Positions 10,363 through 22,370 of a DNA stretch of 64,000 bases are shown here, piece after piece. This stretch comes from Apium graveolens. Lineage: Eukaryota; Streptophyta; Magnoliopsida; Apiales; Apiaceae. A program made the position numbers and the translations under genes. The notes under the pieces are model-generated. The model did not search any database. It worked only from the letters and a program-made list of their open reading frames with translations, and was not told where the DNA came from. The stretch spans positions 62,001 through 126,000 of the forward strand of contig NW_027417105.1 of the NCBI RefSeq assembly GCF_009905375.1, read 5' to 3'. Numbering within the stretch: the first letter of the stretch is position 1; each line of letters begins with the position of its first letter.

Positions 10363-11106
10363 GGGTCGTTCAAATAGAAAGAACCTTAAAATTTAATCTA
10401 GAAACTAAGGTAATTAACTAATGACCCACCACTTTAAAACCTGACCCACCACTTTAAAACCTGACCCACTTCCAACCTCACGTACGCACAAGCGGTTTCC
10501 GTATCACCTTCTTTACTCTCCATTACAACTAATCAACCACCATCTTCAATCTACCACCCACCACCATCTCCCATCTATCTCCACCCGCCATCATTACATG
10601 CCACTAAATTTTTAGATTTCTATAATCACCTACCTTCAATCATTATTTATATTATATAAAGCAATAGCTTGTATAACAGAAAATGATGAAGATGATCAAA
10701 GTTGAAAATAGAGGACAAGAGTGTTGGTATTTGGGGTCTATTGAACAATTACTGTGAAATACGAGGAAATTATATATTAACAAAATATAAAATTATTGAA
10801 TAATCACTGATAACAACAATAGCAAATATGGTATGCAAATTGATTGCTGGGAGATGGAGAAACATATAGTGAAGTCATATTTTAAAAAAAGGTTTGTCGA
10901 TTAATGGAAAAAAACAAATTAAAAATAGATAGAAAATTATTTATAAATAGATATACGAGAGGGAGTAATAGTTGGAATTTGAGGGAGGAGAGAGAAGGGG
11001 TTGTATAAAATTTGTGAGGTAGAAATTCAATTCAAGCTATAAAATTAGTGGTTGTCAATGGTTTATAGTTTTTAGAATAAGGTTTGTTTCTATTTGACCA
11101 TTTCCC
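10363..11106. mobile_element. non-autonomous TIR DNA element (MITE-like)
   Basis: The left end GGGTCGTTCAAATAGAAAGA and the right end (reverse complement GGGAAATGGTCAAATAGAAA) form imperfect terminal inverted repeats of about 27 bp. The interior has no transposase. It sits in a TA-rich run, so a target duplication cannot be read. The unit 2 copy (36100-37348) is about 525 bp longer, and 45019-45475 is a left-end fragment. The superfamily is not clear. Confidence 0.55.
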
Positions 11107-14080
11107 TTTACTCGTATATATATATATATTATATTTTGTATAATTAAAATAATCTTTGCATATGTATGTATTAAATTCTTTAAATTAATAAAAATTTCAA
11201 AACTATAGATGTAAAATATTCAAATAATTTATATAATGTAAATTATAATTTATCATGGATATAATATTTTTAAAAACTAATAAATTCTTGATAAATTATA
11301 AAAGTATAATGAAAAGGAAAAATAATGAAATAAAATAGTACTTTGACATTCTATGGTTGAAAACTAGATGACTTCATCTACAACATGTTTATATTGCACA
11401 AAAGATGTGGATTGTTAAATAACAACCAATTCATATGACACAATTTAGTTTCTTAGTTACCCGATTAAATTCTTTACCATTTAATGGTCCTTGGTAAACT
11501 AGTAAACTAGTAATTCTAACTAGTGTATTACACTATCTATTTTATGCAAGCAGTAGTGTAAGCAAGCTTGTTGGAGGTTACTTTGACTTGTTAGTCAACT
11601 AATTATATGACCTTTTGTTTTTACTAAAATTCATGGGTTAAAATCTAAGTCTATACAATTTAGCATCTAAAAATTTAAAGCAAGAATGTATACAACAAGA
11701 AAAATAAAAGTAATCGACTAAAGTAATCGATGACCCCCAAAACCCGGTAAAAACCCAACGATAATAATTCCACTATAATATTTTATATTAATTACAAGAG
11801 ATGGATGTCTTAATAAATAAGTACAAAGTGTATATATGGCTTGGTATTTTCACCTTCATGGAATGATAGGGATGGAGAGTTTCTTATTATAATGGATATT
11901 TTATGTGTTTTGTGTTGCTCCCTCCCTTGTATATGACTCTTCTATTCATATATATCCATGCAACAGCCTTTTCTTGGTGTTGTAGGTCTTGGGACCACTT
12001 GTACAGACTTGTGCTATTGAATAGGTAATGTAATAAACTGTCTACCTATTTTTAAGGTCGTTGTTTGACTTAGTTTTGGTGTCATGTTCCATTCGTCCAA
12101 AGGGTCAGTACTTGTCATAAATCTTTAGGTCAACACAAAATCTTCTAGTTAGCATCTATCTGTCATTTCATGTAAAATTTCAGCACTAACAATTGACCCT
12201 AATTTCATTGGGAGTGATCAACATGCAATAAAATTATCACAATTGAAATGTATAAACATGTTTCATGACCCTTGGGGTGGGTATATTCAACATCTAGTTT
12301 CTTTATCTAAAATATTGTTGAGATTATAATAAATGATTAATAGAAATTTTAAAACTCTAATGAAATAGGCAAAGTAAAAAAAATTATGTTATGACATATT
12401 GTAATTTTAAAAAAATTCATGGCGTCAGCGGTAGGTATACTTAACATCTGGTTTTTTATCTAAAATTATTTTGGGATAACAATAAAAAAATTATGTTAAA
12501 TTCGAAATTCGAATGAATTAGGTAGTTTTTACAAAACAAATTGTGACATGACCTATATGTGTCCGTATGTTCAACATGTAATTTCATATCTAAAAAGATC
12601 TTATATTGGGATTTTAAATAAAAAATTATATAGATTCCTCTGTTATTTGAGATTGTAAATATAACTCAATATATATTTAACAGTATTGAGAAAATAAATA
12701 AATATATTTATATGTATACCTATATGTATATGTATGTCTGTGTATTTATGGGTTACTCTAATTTGTAATTATCATATCATAGATGTCAATACATAAAATT
12801 GAACAAATTAAAATATAATAAATTATGAAACAATTTACAAAGTGAAAATAGTATCAATAGATGATGAGTGTCGTTAAATTCCATAAATTAAAAATAAACA
12901 AGTTATAAAATAAAGTAGAAAGTGAAAACTGTACCTGAGATCTTTTAGTAGATTGTACCTGTGGCTTCAAGCTCTAAAGACCTTAAACAAGGTTTTTAAA
13001 CATATTGCAATTATATATATATGTACATACTAAATATTTAGTTATCAATCATTTCAATATTTTCATCCTCCAAAAACATAATATGCCATTATTTGATAAT
13101 AGCATATTATGTAGTTATATCTCTTTTATTCTCCATAGTATTTTTTCATGACATGAGCTATATAGATTGAACATAAGTGATTTTTTTATCAATAAAAATA
13201 CAAGTTTTTAAATATAAGCATTTGTTAAAAAAGTGCTATGTTTTGAATAGATTATTATAAGTAATATGTGATATAAATAAACATGGAATTAAAAGGATAT
13301 ACGGTTTGTATAATAAACTCTGTCACATCTTATTATATTCTACCTAAAATATTATTATTACATGTAGAACAAATTTCCAATTTATAATAGAATTAAAATG
13401 CCATGTTAATAAACATTAATAGACTTTTTATATTTACTAAAACATTATTCATGTGTTGTAACTGACACCAAATTTAGTAACATCATATTCTGTGATTAGC
13501 TAAGCATATGGGATTTGATACTAAAATAACCTTAAAAAGTTTATGTTAGGGTTAGATTATATACTAATCATAAAATCTAAATTATCTCCTCTAACATTCA
13601 AAAACCTAAAATAAATATAGATAAAAAAGAAATTTTTTATTTTTTCAATCGAGTTAATTTGTTGACAGCATGTGATGTTAAAGTTTTTGTACATATAAGT
13701 TTTTTTTATGCCTAGCAATTTTACTCACAATATTTTTAGTACATAATAAATTGGTTAGGAAATGATGTGGAGAGGGATCTTGGACATGTAAAATGTTTAA
13801 AAATGATTTGAACAGTAAATTTTAATCAAAAATGACTTAATGATATTTAAAAAAAAACAACACATTTAACCAAAAACATAGGCATGGGAAAAATGCATAC
13901 ACTAGTAATTGCTCTAGTAATTGTTGACCTGATGCCCATGGCTCTTTATTGACATTTTGTTGCTCTCTATTCAAATTATTGTGATTCCTTTCACCTCGTA
14001 CAAATGACTAAAGGTGAGAAAGTTTCACCACAAGGATACTTTGGCGGAGAATTTTTAGTGTTTATTTCCCTTAAAATATA
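11107..14080. other. gene-poor AT-rich region
   Basis: No supportable gene. The part at 12440-12950 is another copy of the DUF724-like intron 1 block. Near 12957 and 14083 lie short plus-strand remnants of the MWxxxLK-type exon. The rest (11107-12240, 13000-13900) has no repeat or coding signal that I can name. It matches 37349-40320. Confidence 0.6.
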
Positions 14081-14082
14081 AA

Positions 14083-14145
14083 AATGTGTGATGATGGACC
14101 TTACTTGATGTGGCTTGAAGTTCTAAAAAGGCTAAACAAAGTATT
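14083..14145 (+). pseudogene. DUF724-like exon fragment
   Basis: One plus-strand frame reads DDGPYLMWLEVLKRLNK, matching the conserved DDEPLSMWFKxMK-type segment of the other gene copies with several changes. It is flanked upstream by TTCCCTTAAAATATxxAAAATGTG, as in copies 2 and 4. Only this exon-like piece is recognisable. The unit 2 counterpart is near 40310-40370. Confidence 0.4.
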
Positions 14146-14359
14146 TTAGACATATTGTAATTATAAATATAAGCACATACTAAAGATAAAGATATAGTTA
14201 CCCATCATTTCAATGTTTTCATCCTCCAAAAACATAATAGGTCTTGACTAAACTATTGTCAAATAAAATCATGGCTCACATTGAAAAGGACAACATGGAT
14301 TATATAATCGAATATCAACGTTTGAAAATTGGCAAATTCATTATTGAAGAAATTTCTCT

Positions 14360-15782
14360 AGTGGTACATTCTCATTAGACCCAATCAGGATTACTGGCTC
14401 ATCATCTAAACAAAAAAACAAAACAAATTATATTAAATCATTTTTACCCATTTATCTTTAACTAAATTAAAATAACACATTAAATTAAAATTAATTTTTA
14501 ATTTAACAAATTTTAAGTTTCTCCCTAAAAATTAAAAATTTAGATAATAATGCATACAATGATAAGGAATGTGTAGTTGAGTCAAGTATATTTTGGTTAG
14601 ACCCAACAATGGCTTAAAAATCCAGTCCATTATGAGCATTGACAACCTTGTGGATTTGATCATTCAAACAATCATTCACCCAATGCAATTGATTGTATGA
14701 AGGCAGTTATAGATTATCTAAATTAAAGCGATTAGTAAAATAGTTATAATAATTTTAAATTTACCTTTTTAACTAAACTTATTTCAAATTTGTTATTAAG
14801 AAAATGAATTACACAAAAAATGTGCATACCAAAATGAGGGAATTACACAGTATTTGGATTTCGAATAGGGTCATGAGCATATAGGTTGTACATTTTCATT
14901 AGGCCCAATGAGGATTACTGGCTCATCGGCTAAACAAAAAAATAAAAAAATTATATTAAATCATTTTATCCCATTTATCTTTAACTAAATTAAAACAACA
15001 CATTAAATTAAAATTAATTTTTTAATTAAACAAATTTAAATTTCTCACAAAAATATAAAAACTTAAATAATAACGCATACAATGATGAGGAATGTGTAGT
15101 GGATTATCCTTGGGATCAGGTTCAAGTATATATTGGTTAGGGCGAGCATTGGCTTGAGAATCCCATCCATTATTAGCATGGGCAACATTGTGGATTTGAT
15201 CATTCAAAAAATCATTCACCTAATTAAATTGATTGTATGAAGGAAGTTATAGATTATCTAAATTAAAGCAAACACAATTAGTAAAATAGTTATACTAATT
15301 TTAAATTTACTTTTTTAACTAAACTTATTTCAAATTTGTCTCAAAAAAAATTACACAAAAAAATTGTGCATAACAAAATGAGGGACTTGCACTCTGGAGT
15401 TGGGAGCATAAACTTTATTCACCTTAATGAGTGGTACATGCTCGTTAGGACCAATGAGGATTACTAGTTTATCAGCTAAACAAGTAAACAAAATAAATTA
15501 TATTAAATCATATTTCCCCATGTATCTTTAGCTAAATTAAAACAACAAATTAAATTAAAATTAATTTTTTATTTAAACTAATTTTAAATTTCTGAAAAAA
15601 ATAAATTATAGTGCATACAATGAGAAGAATATGTAGTTGATTAGCTTCAGGTCCAAGTACATTTTGGTTATGCCCATCATTGGCTTGAAAATCATATATT
15701 AGATATGCAATATTATGGATTTGATCATTCAAAAAATTATTCATCCAATCAAAATGAGGTTATGAAGGCAATTGTAGATTAT
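14360..15782 (-). repeat. 0.53-kb tandem repeat with coding-like segments (unit 1)
   Basis: About 2.6 units, with marker ggtacattctcattag-type starts near 14362, 14890 and 15432 (spacings 528 and 542 bp). On the minus strand each unit has two short coding-like blocks. One reads DEPVILIGPNEx then IKVNEVHAHDPI in better copies. The other reads NDFLNDQIHNVAHxNNGWD and ends PHHCMxYY. AT-rich intron-like DNA separates them. This looks like a multi-exon gene fragment amplified in tandem. I do not recognise the protein. Frames are broken between units. Confidence 0.55.
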
Positions 15783-18700
15783 TGTTATACCCAAAATTTG
15801 GCATTGGATTGACTCGGGTCAAACGCGGGCTAATTACTAAAATTGATATATCTTAACATCTGTAGGGTTGGATCATCGAAAATCATTTTAAAAATTAATC
15901 TTGTCAACTGGGAACGAGTCTCGTTGTTGGGAGGGTTACATTAACTGGATTTTTCTAAACCTGACATGCAAGATGAATTTCAAATTTTTTAATAATTTTT
16001 TCATATGACTAAAATTGATATATCTTAACATCCGTACGGTTAGATCGTCAAAAAATTATTTTAAAAATTAATCTTGTCAACCAGAAACGAGTCTCGTTGT
16101 CGGGAGGTGTACATTAACTGGATTTTTCTAATCCTCACATACAAAATGAATATCAAATTTTTTAATAATTTTTTCATTTGACTAAAATTGATATATCTTA
16201 ACATCCGTACAGTTGGATCGTCAAAAAAATAATTTTAAAAATTAATCTTGTCAACCGGGAACGAGTCTCGTTGTTGGGAGGGGTACATTAACTGGATTTT
16301 TCTAAACCTGACATGCAAGATGAATTTCAAATTTTTTAATAATTTTTTTATATGACTAAAATTGATATATCTTAACATCCGTACGGTTAGATTGCCAAAA
16401 AAATATTTTAAAAATTAATCTTGTCAACCGGAAACGAGTCTCGTTGTCGGGAGGTGTACATTAACTGGATTGTTCTAATCCTCACATACAAAATGAATAT
16501 CAAATTTTTTAATAATTTTTTTATATGACTAAAATTGATATATCTTAACATCCGTACGGGTGGATCGTCGAAAAAATCATATTAAAAATTAATCTTGTCA
16601 ATCGGGAACGAGTCTCGTTGTCGGGAAGGGTACATTAACTGGATTTTTCTAAACCTGACATGCAAGATGAATTTCAAATTTTTTTATAATTTTTTCATAC
16701 GACTAAAATTGATATATCTTAACATCCGTACAGTTGGATTGTCGAAAAAATAATTTTAAAAATTAATCTTGTCAATAGGGAACGAGTCTCGTTGTCGGGA
16801 GGGGTACATTTACTGGAATTTTCTAAATTTGACTTGCAAGATGAATTTCAAATTTTTTAATTATTTTTTCATATGACTAAAATTGATATATCTTAACATC
16901 CGTACGGTTGGTTCGTCGAAATAATCACTTTAAAAATTAATCTTGTCAACCGGAAACGAGTCTCGTTGTCGGGAGGGGTACATTAACTAGATTTTTCTAA
17001 ACCTGACATGCAAGATGAATTTCAAATTTTTTAATATTTTTTTCATATGACTAAAATTGATATATCTTAACATCCGTACGGTTGGTTCGTCGAAATAATC
17101 ATTTTAAAAATTAATCTTGTCAACCGGAAATGAGTCTGGTTGTCGGGAGGGGTACATTAACTAGATTTTTCTAAACCTGACATGCATGATAAATTTTAAA
17201 TTTTTTAATATTTTTTTCATATGACTAAAATTGATATATCTTAACATCCGTACGGTTGGATCGTCAAAAAATCTTTGTAAAAATTAATCTTGTCAATCGG
17301 GAACGAGTCTCGTTGTTGGGATGGGTACATTAACTGGATTTTTCTAATCCTGACATGCAAGATGAATTTTAAATTTTTTAATAATTTTTTCATATGACTA
17401 AAATTGATATATCTTAATATCCGTATGGTTGGATCGTCAAAAAAATCATTTTAAAAATTAATCTTGTCAACCGGAAACGAGTCTCATTATTGGGAGAGGT
17501 ACATTAACTGGATTTTTCTAATCCTGACATGCAAGATGAATATCAAATTTTTTAATAAATTTTTCATATGACTAAAATTGATATATCTTAACATCCGTAC
17601 GGTTGGATCGTCGAAAAAATCATTTTAAAAATTAATCTTGTCAATCGGGAACGAGTCTCGTTGTTGGGAGGGGTACATTAACTAGATTTTTCTAATCCTG
17701 ACATGCAAGATGAATTTTAATTTTTTAATATTTTTTTCATATGACTAAAATTGATATATCTTAACATCCGTAGGGTTGGATCATCGAAAATTATTTTAAA
17801 AATTAATCTTGTCAACTGGGAACGAGTCTCGTTGCTCGGGAGGGTTACATTAACTGGATTTTTCTAAACCTGATATGCAAGATGAATTTCAAATTTTTTA
17901 ATAATTTTTTCATATGACTAAAATTGATATATCTTAACATGCGTACAGTTAGATCGTCAAAAAATTATTTTAAAAATTAATCTTGTCAACCAGAAACGAG
18001 TCTCGTTGTCGGGAGGTGCACATTAACTGGATTTTTCTAATCCTCACATACAAAATGAATATTAAATTTTTTAATAATTTTTTCATTTGATTAAAATTGA
18101 TATATCTTAACATCCGTAAAGTTGGATCGTCGAAAAAATAATTTTAAAAATTAATCTTATCAACCGGGAAAGAGTCTCGTTGTCCGGAGGGGTACATTAA
18201 CCGAATTTTTCTAAACCTGACATGCAAGATGAATTTCAAATTTTTTAATAATTTTTTCATATGACTAAAATTGATATATCTTAACATCCGTACGGTTAGA
18301 TCGCCAAAAAATTATTTTAAAAATTAATTTTGTCAACCGGAAACGAGTCTCGTTGTCGGGAGGTGTACATTAACTGGATTTTTCTAATCCTCACATACAA
18401 AATGAATATCAAATTTTTTAATAATTTTTTCATATGACTAAAATTGATATATCTTAACATCCGTACGGGTCGATCGTTGAAAAAATCATATTAAAATTTA
18501 ATCTTGTCAATCGGGAACGAGTCCCGTTGTCGGGAAGGGTACATTAACTGGATTTTTCTAAACTTGACATGCAAGATGAATTTCAAATTTTTTAGTAATT
18601 TTTTCATATGACTAAAATTGATATATCTTAACATCCGTACAGTTGGATCGTCGAAAAAATAATTTTAAAAATTAATCTTGTCAATAGGGAACGAGTCTCG

Positions 18701-21009
18701 TTGTCGGGAGGGGTACATTAACTGGAATTTTCTAAACTTGACATGCAAGATGAAATTCAAATTTTTTAATAATTTTTTCATATGACTAAAATTGATATAT
18801 CTTAACATCCGTACGGTTGGTTTGTTGAAAAAATCATTTTAAAAATTAATCTTGTCAACCGGAAATGAGTCTCGTTGTCGGGAGGGGTACATTAACTAGA
18901 TTTTTCTAAACCTGACATGCAAGATGAATTTCAAATTTTTTAATATTTTTTTCATATGACTAAAATTGATATATCTTAACATCCGTACGGTTGGATCGTC
19001 AAAAAATCTTTTTAAAAATTAATCTTGTCAATCGGGAACGAGTCTCGTTGTCGGGATGGGTACATTAACTGGATTTTTCTAATCCTGACATGCAAGATGA
19101 ATTTCAAATTTTTTAATAATTTTTTCATATGACTAAAATTGATATATCTTAACATCTGTATGGTTGGATCGTCAAAAAAATCATTTTAAAAATTAATCTT
19201 GTCAACTGGAAATGAGTCTCGTTGTCGGGAGGGTACATTAACTGGATTTTTCTAATCCTAACATGCAAGATGAATATCAAATTTTTTAATAATTTTTTCA
19301 TATGACTAAAATTGATATATCTTAACATCCGTACGGTTGGATCGTCGAAAAAATCATTTTAAAATTTAATCTTATCAACCAGGAACGAGTCTCGTTGTTG
19401 GGAGGGGTACATTAATTAGATTTTTCTAATCCTGACATGCAAGATGAATTTCAAATTTTTTAATATTTTTTTATATGACTAAAATTGATATATCTTAACA
19501 TCCGTAGGGTTGGATCATCGAAAATCATTTTAAAAATTAATCTTGTCAACTGGGAACGAGTCTCGTTGTTGGGAGGGGTACATTAACTGGATTTTTCTAA
19601 TCCTAACATGTAAGATGAATTTCAAATTTTTTAATAATTTTTTCATATGACTAAAATCGATAAATCTTAACATCCATACGGTTGGATCATCGAAAAAATC
19701 ATTTAAAAATTTGACATATTAACCGAGATTCTCATTTTATACAGTAATACTTTTACAATGGTTTCCTTTAAACACCATTGTGTAAAGATAAACTAAGACA
19801 ACGCTTTTTTTATTATAAACCATTGTGTAAGCATATTAGATTTTTTCAACGATCTACAATTCTGTGCAATCAATTTTATCTAATAATCTTTTGAATCAAA
19901 AATGCCCAAATTTCAACTAAGAACATTCAAACTCTATAAACCCTAATTTTTGAATTCGAGAGTTAAACTCAATTTTTTATATGTTATTGAACTCCAAATT
20001 AATCGTATAATATACCAAAATGATCAGGAAGAAAAGATCTACATGATTCTAGCATCAAATCACACAAACAACATCAAGAACAAAAATTCATATTTTAATT
20101 ATCAAATAATTTGAATTAAAATAAATAAATAAGAAAAACACCTTGATTTCTGCACTAAAATGGTTGATTGATTCAGAAAGTACTTTTCGAGAGCTTCGAT
20201 TTGATATATGGCATGCCTGAATCGGAGTTCGATAACCCCTTCGTTCGAGGGTTTGATTTTCAAGAACGTAACGAATAATTACGGTTTTCTCTGTATTTTA
20301 TCGGTTTTAACTGATTCATTATGATTATACGAATAAAATAAAATTAGAAAAGGGCTATTTATATTTATGGAATATTGGTTCGTGTTGGATCGTATTGGAT
20401 CGATAAATTAGTTACTTAGCCGCTAAGTAACTGCAAAAATGATCCGATTTGATACCTTATTGGATAATTATCCGAACCGGGTTTTTTATAAAACACTTTA
20501 TACAAAAATAATATAATATTATCCCATCTTTTGAGAATATGGGTTTTATTGATTTATCGAAATGATTATTATATCGAAAATCTCGCGCCGGGACGTGTAC
20601 GGGTCAAATCGTAATCCAGATCGAAAAAGTTAAAACACGGAAAATATCCGAAATTACAAGATTAGGTTAGGAAGGAGTTTTCGAAAGAGTTTCGGGTTGT
20701 AAAAATGTAAAAACGGTCGAAGTTGGACAATTCCCGGCTTTATAAAACATTTTTGTAATTATCCAGAAAATAATTAATAAATTCATAAGTCACTATAAAA
20801 TCATATAACACTCCAAAAATTACAAAAAAAATACCTAACTATTTATATTTTATTCTGGACAAATCAAATTAACATACTCACATTTTATCATATACAAACA
20901 TCCAAATATTATTATCAATCATCAGACAATTCAACAAAAATTCACATTATAATCACAAAATAAGCATTTATTGATAAAGATAATTATACGTTATGTCCCG
21001 GATGTTACA
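15783..21009 (-). mobile_element. LTR-like element containing a satellite array (possible Ty3/gypsy-derived)
   Basis: The outer ends are TGTTATACCC and GGATGTTACA, so a TG...CA pair is present in either direction; read on the minus strand it starts TGTAACATCC, a form common in plant Ty3/gypsy LTRs. It interrupts the 0.53-kb repeat on the left and joins DUF724-like leader DNA on the right. Those flanks are not neighbours elsewhere, and no target duplication is seen. Inside are the 173-bp satellite (15836-19720) and 1.3 kb of AT-rich LTR-like DNA (19721-21009) without genes. No gag or pol motif is present, so it could be a solo LTR, a LARD-like element or a rearranged piece. Confidence 0.45.
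15836..19720. repeat. 173-bp satellite array, 23 monomers, higher-order structure
   Basis: Monomers begin at aaaattgatatatcttaaca, at 15839, 16011, 16184, 16358, 16531, 16705, 16879, 17053, 17227, 17400, 17574, 17747, 17920, 18093, 18267, 18440, 18614, 18788, 18962, 19135, 19308, 19481 and 19653. Spacing is 172-174 bp with no spacers; the last monomer decays near 19720. Variant-by-variant, monomers 1-11 match 12-21 in order (7 and 8 correspond to one), and 22 resembles 1 and 12. Confidence 0.95.
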
Positions 21010-21390
21010 ATGAGCGTCGTTAAATTTCACCAATTAAAAATAAACAAGTTATGAAATAAGGTAGAAAGACAAATTGTATCTTTTAGAAGACATGGATAAT
21101 GGTTTTGAAATTGGGGTAAATGTGTAGGGGAGTTTTGTTTTTGGGGAAAGTGTGTGTCGGTGAGGGAGAGAGGTGGACGAGAATGATACATGTGACAATG
21201 TGTATTTGTAAACATACCACAAAATTTATATGCATACATACTCTTATTCATTTTCTAAAATAAAAATGGAACATTATACTGATTATGAATGTTTTATAAA
21301 AATTAACTATGTATAAAATTCTAATGAATTAAATAGGTTAAAATTTAATAATATTTTTTTTTAAAATTAATATACTAAATTATTGTCGAA
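21010..21390 (-). other. DUF724-like leader and intron fragment; head-to-head spacer
   Basis: Minus-strand leader sequence with an ATG near 21092 (ATGTCTTCTAAAAGATAC) and its intron 1 start, cut off on the left by the LTR-like element. It matches 6840-7190. The rest of that minus-strand copy has been lost or replaced. The 74-codon frame at 21027-21251 is leader, not a gene. Confidence 0.5.
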
Positions 21391-21399
21391 TGAAGTCTC

Positions 21400-22365
21400 A
21401 GTTCAAAATGAAGAAAATGTGTGTTTAAAAAAAGGAAGAAGAAAAACCCATTAAAAACCCCACATACACCCCTTCCATCTACAACTCAAGCTACCTCGTC
21501 ATCTAGCATTGGTAGATGATGAACCTCTCTCCAAATGGTTTGAAACACCCAAATCCGCTGTTTTAACAAGTAAGTTAGTAATCATATAGAACTGTTTGTT
21601 AACTATTTGTTGGTCAGTGGTTATTTCTGTTTATTTTTTATTTAAATTAATAGCTATTTGTTTACCTTCTAATTAAGACGCTGGTGATGAAAAAATGAAA
21701 GAGTTTGATGGAAATGATATTTTTCTCAAAGAATAAGAAATGTCCACATTTCGGTTTCCCTCAAATATGTCTCATGCTGAACCTCTTTCCATGTGGTTAA
21801 AAGCTATGAAGACTACTGCTCATACTACAAGTAAACTAGTGTATATATTAAAATTTGTTTTCACACAAAATGTTATTACTTTTTATTATATTTTTATTTG
21901 TGGACCAATGTACAATAAATTGTTGTGAAGTTTTGTTTTATGACCATCGCAATGTATTGATCCTTCGTAGACTTTTGATATAATAAGTTAGGGTATAGCT
22001 CATTCCTGGCCTGTTCACCCCCAGAATCCACACTTTCAAACCTTTTTCTCGGAAAAAGGGGTTCACGTGAAGGATCAGCAATAACTTTAATGGTTGCATT
22101 TGTCAATGTTGTTGAGAAGACATACACCTTGCAACCTGATGACCTAAAAAATATTTTAGATGATATGGTGGAAATCCTTCATAAATTGAAATATAATGGC
22201 TTTGATGTCAATGTAGTACGTGAGCATGTAGTGCAATTGCTATCAATAAAGGACAAGCGGGAAGAGCAAAAAGCTAATGCAAAGAAACCTACAGATCAGA
22301 TCGAGGAAGAGGAAGAAAAAATTTAAAATTTGAATAATCGCATACGTTTACTACAAGATTAGCTT
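21400..22365 (+). pseudogene. DUF724-like gene copy 4 (plus strand, broken)
   Basis: Exons are seen in order. The basic first exon near 21409 has TAA right after MCV. A fused PLSKWFETxK-type exon near 21505-21570 ends at GTAAGT. The exon near 21675-21830 contains FRFPSNMSHAEPLSMWLKAMKT. The DUF724 domain begins near 22000, with the longest open part at 22090-22326 (MVAFVNVVEKTYTLQPDD, LKYNGFDVNVV, LLSIK, acidic coiled coil). The domain exon is frameshifted before 22090. The copia B element lies immediately downstream, inserted between this gene and its convergent partner at 31269. Confidence 0.6.
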
Positions 22366-22370
22366 GCCTT

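Larger units (their letters stand above)
4765..15782. repeat. segmental duplication, unit 1 (paralogue of 30978-42050)
   Basis: From the copia A LTR edge to the LTR-like element, this 11-kb block matches 30978-42050 almost base for base at an initial offset of 26213 bp. The main differences are indels. Unit 2 lacks 476 bp of a duplicated exon segment here (8281-8756). Unit 1 lacks about 525 bp (unit 2 36538-37062) and 520 bp (unit 2 40589-41108). The near-identity implies a recent duplication. Confidence 0.9.

Noticed and set aside
15836..19720. Regular 173-bp spacing that could suggest a CRISPR-like array
   Set aside because: The repeats are contiguous with no unique spacers and the genome is a plant; it is a satellite.
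15836..19720. Centromeric satellite
   Set aside because: The monomer length fits, but the array is under 4 kb and enclosed in an LTR-like element; nothing in the window shows centromere function.
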